A stretch of 64,000 nucleotides of DNA, taken from NCBI GenBank assembly GCA_003344405.1, contig NOWV01000035.1, positions 496,001 through 560,000 on the forward strand, in the 5' to 3' direction. The position numbers and the translations under genes were made by a program. This stretch comes from Trichoplax sp. H2. Its lineage: Eukaryota > Placozoa > Uniplacotomia > Trichoplacea. Every line of letters starts with the position of its first letter. Position 1 is the first letter of the stretch. Under the pieces are notes generated by a model. It was not told the DNA's origin. It saw nothing but the letters and a program-made list of their open reading frames with translations, and did not search any database. Shown in pieces: positions 63,922 through 64,000 of the stretch.

Positions 63922-64000
63922 TTTTTATCTGTGAGAATAGTTCGAATAATTCTATACTTGACAGAAGGTATGGAAAGAAGTTGAGAGACTGCAATATCTA

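Overview
This is a piece of an animal nuclear genome. It is AT-rich, and its genes are split into many short exons with GT..AG introns that are mostly 40-400 bp. Protein families give the phylum level: peflin, Gemin7, CHRAC1, a natriuretic-peptide-receptor-type guanylyl cyclase, RPLP0, MTMR9 and a ZNF395/704/SLC2A4RG-type protein are all metazoan. The compact AT-rich gene style fits an early-branching animal, most likely a placozoan (Trichoplax/Hoilungia). That assignment is inference; I cannot run a search. No bacterial operons, CRISPR, rRNA or tRNA genes were seen.

Layout. 1-2035 (-): 5' part of a peflin-like penta-EF-hand gene, running off the left edge. 2840-3148 (+): intronless Gemin7. 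3523-5804 (-): a 10-exon membrane-anchored alpha/beta-hydrolase homologue that lacks its nucleophile and catalytic histidine. 6727-6798 (-): first exon of a small unknown gene. 7274-9847 (+): CHRAC1-like histone-fold gene, whose first exon is present twice around a 20-N assembly gap. 12220-25128 (-): 21-exon receptor guanylyl cyclase of about 1136 residues. 25.1-38.6 kb: a gene-poor stretch with only weak candidate exons, a GC-rich repeat island and a large inverted repeat. 38660-40509 (+): RPLP0 in 10 exons. 41786-48052 (-): 17-exon gene for a roughly 1280-residue protein with an acidic 3 x 39-residue repeat, a coiled coil, a C2-like middle and a multi-pass C-terminus. 49998-54327 (+): MTMR9, an inactive myotubularin, in 14 exons. 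56631-58428 (-): candidate exons of an unrecognised gene or pseudogene. 60582-63921 (-): 5-exon ZNF395/704/SLC2A4RG-family gene.

The genes are unrelated housekeeping and signalling genes and do not form a functional cluster. Several are divergent pairs: PEF1/GEMIN7, small gene/CHRAC1, and the C2-like gene/MTMR9. In each of these intergenic gaps, upstream of RPLP0, and in the first intron of the ZNF gene, there is a cluster of self-complementary GTAC/CTGTAC/CAGTAC sequence. This shared element is the most notable non-coding pattern in the window. Exon models were built by hand: frames, phases and splice dinucleotides agree for every listed junction unless stated otherwise.
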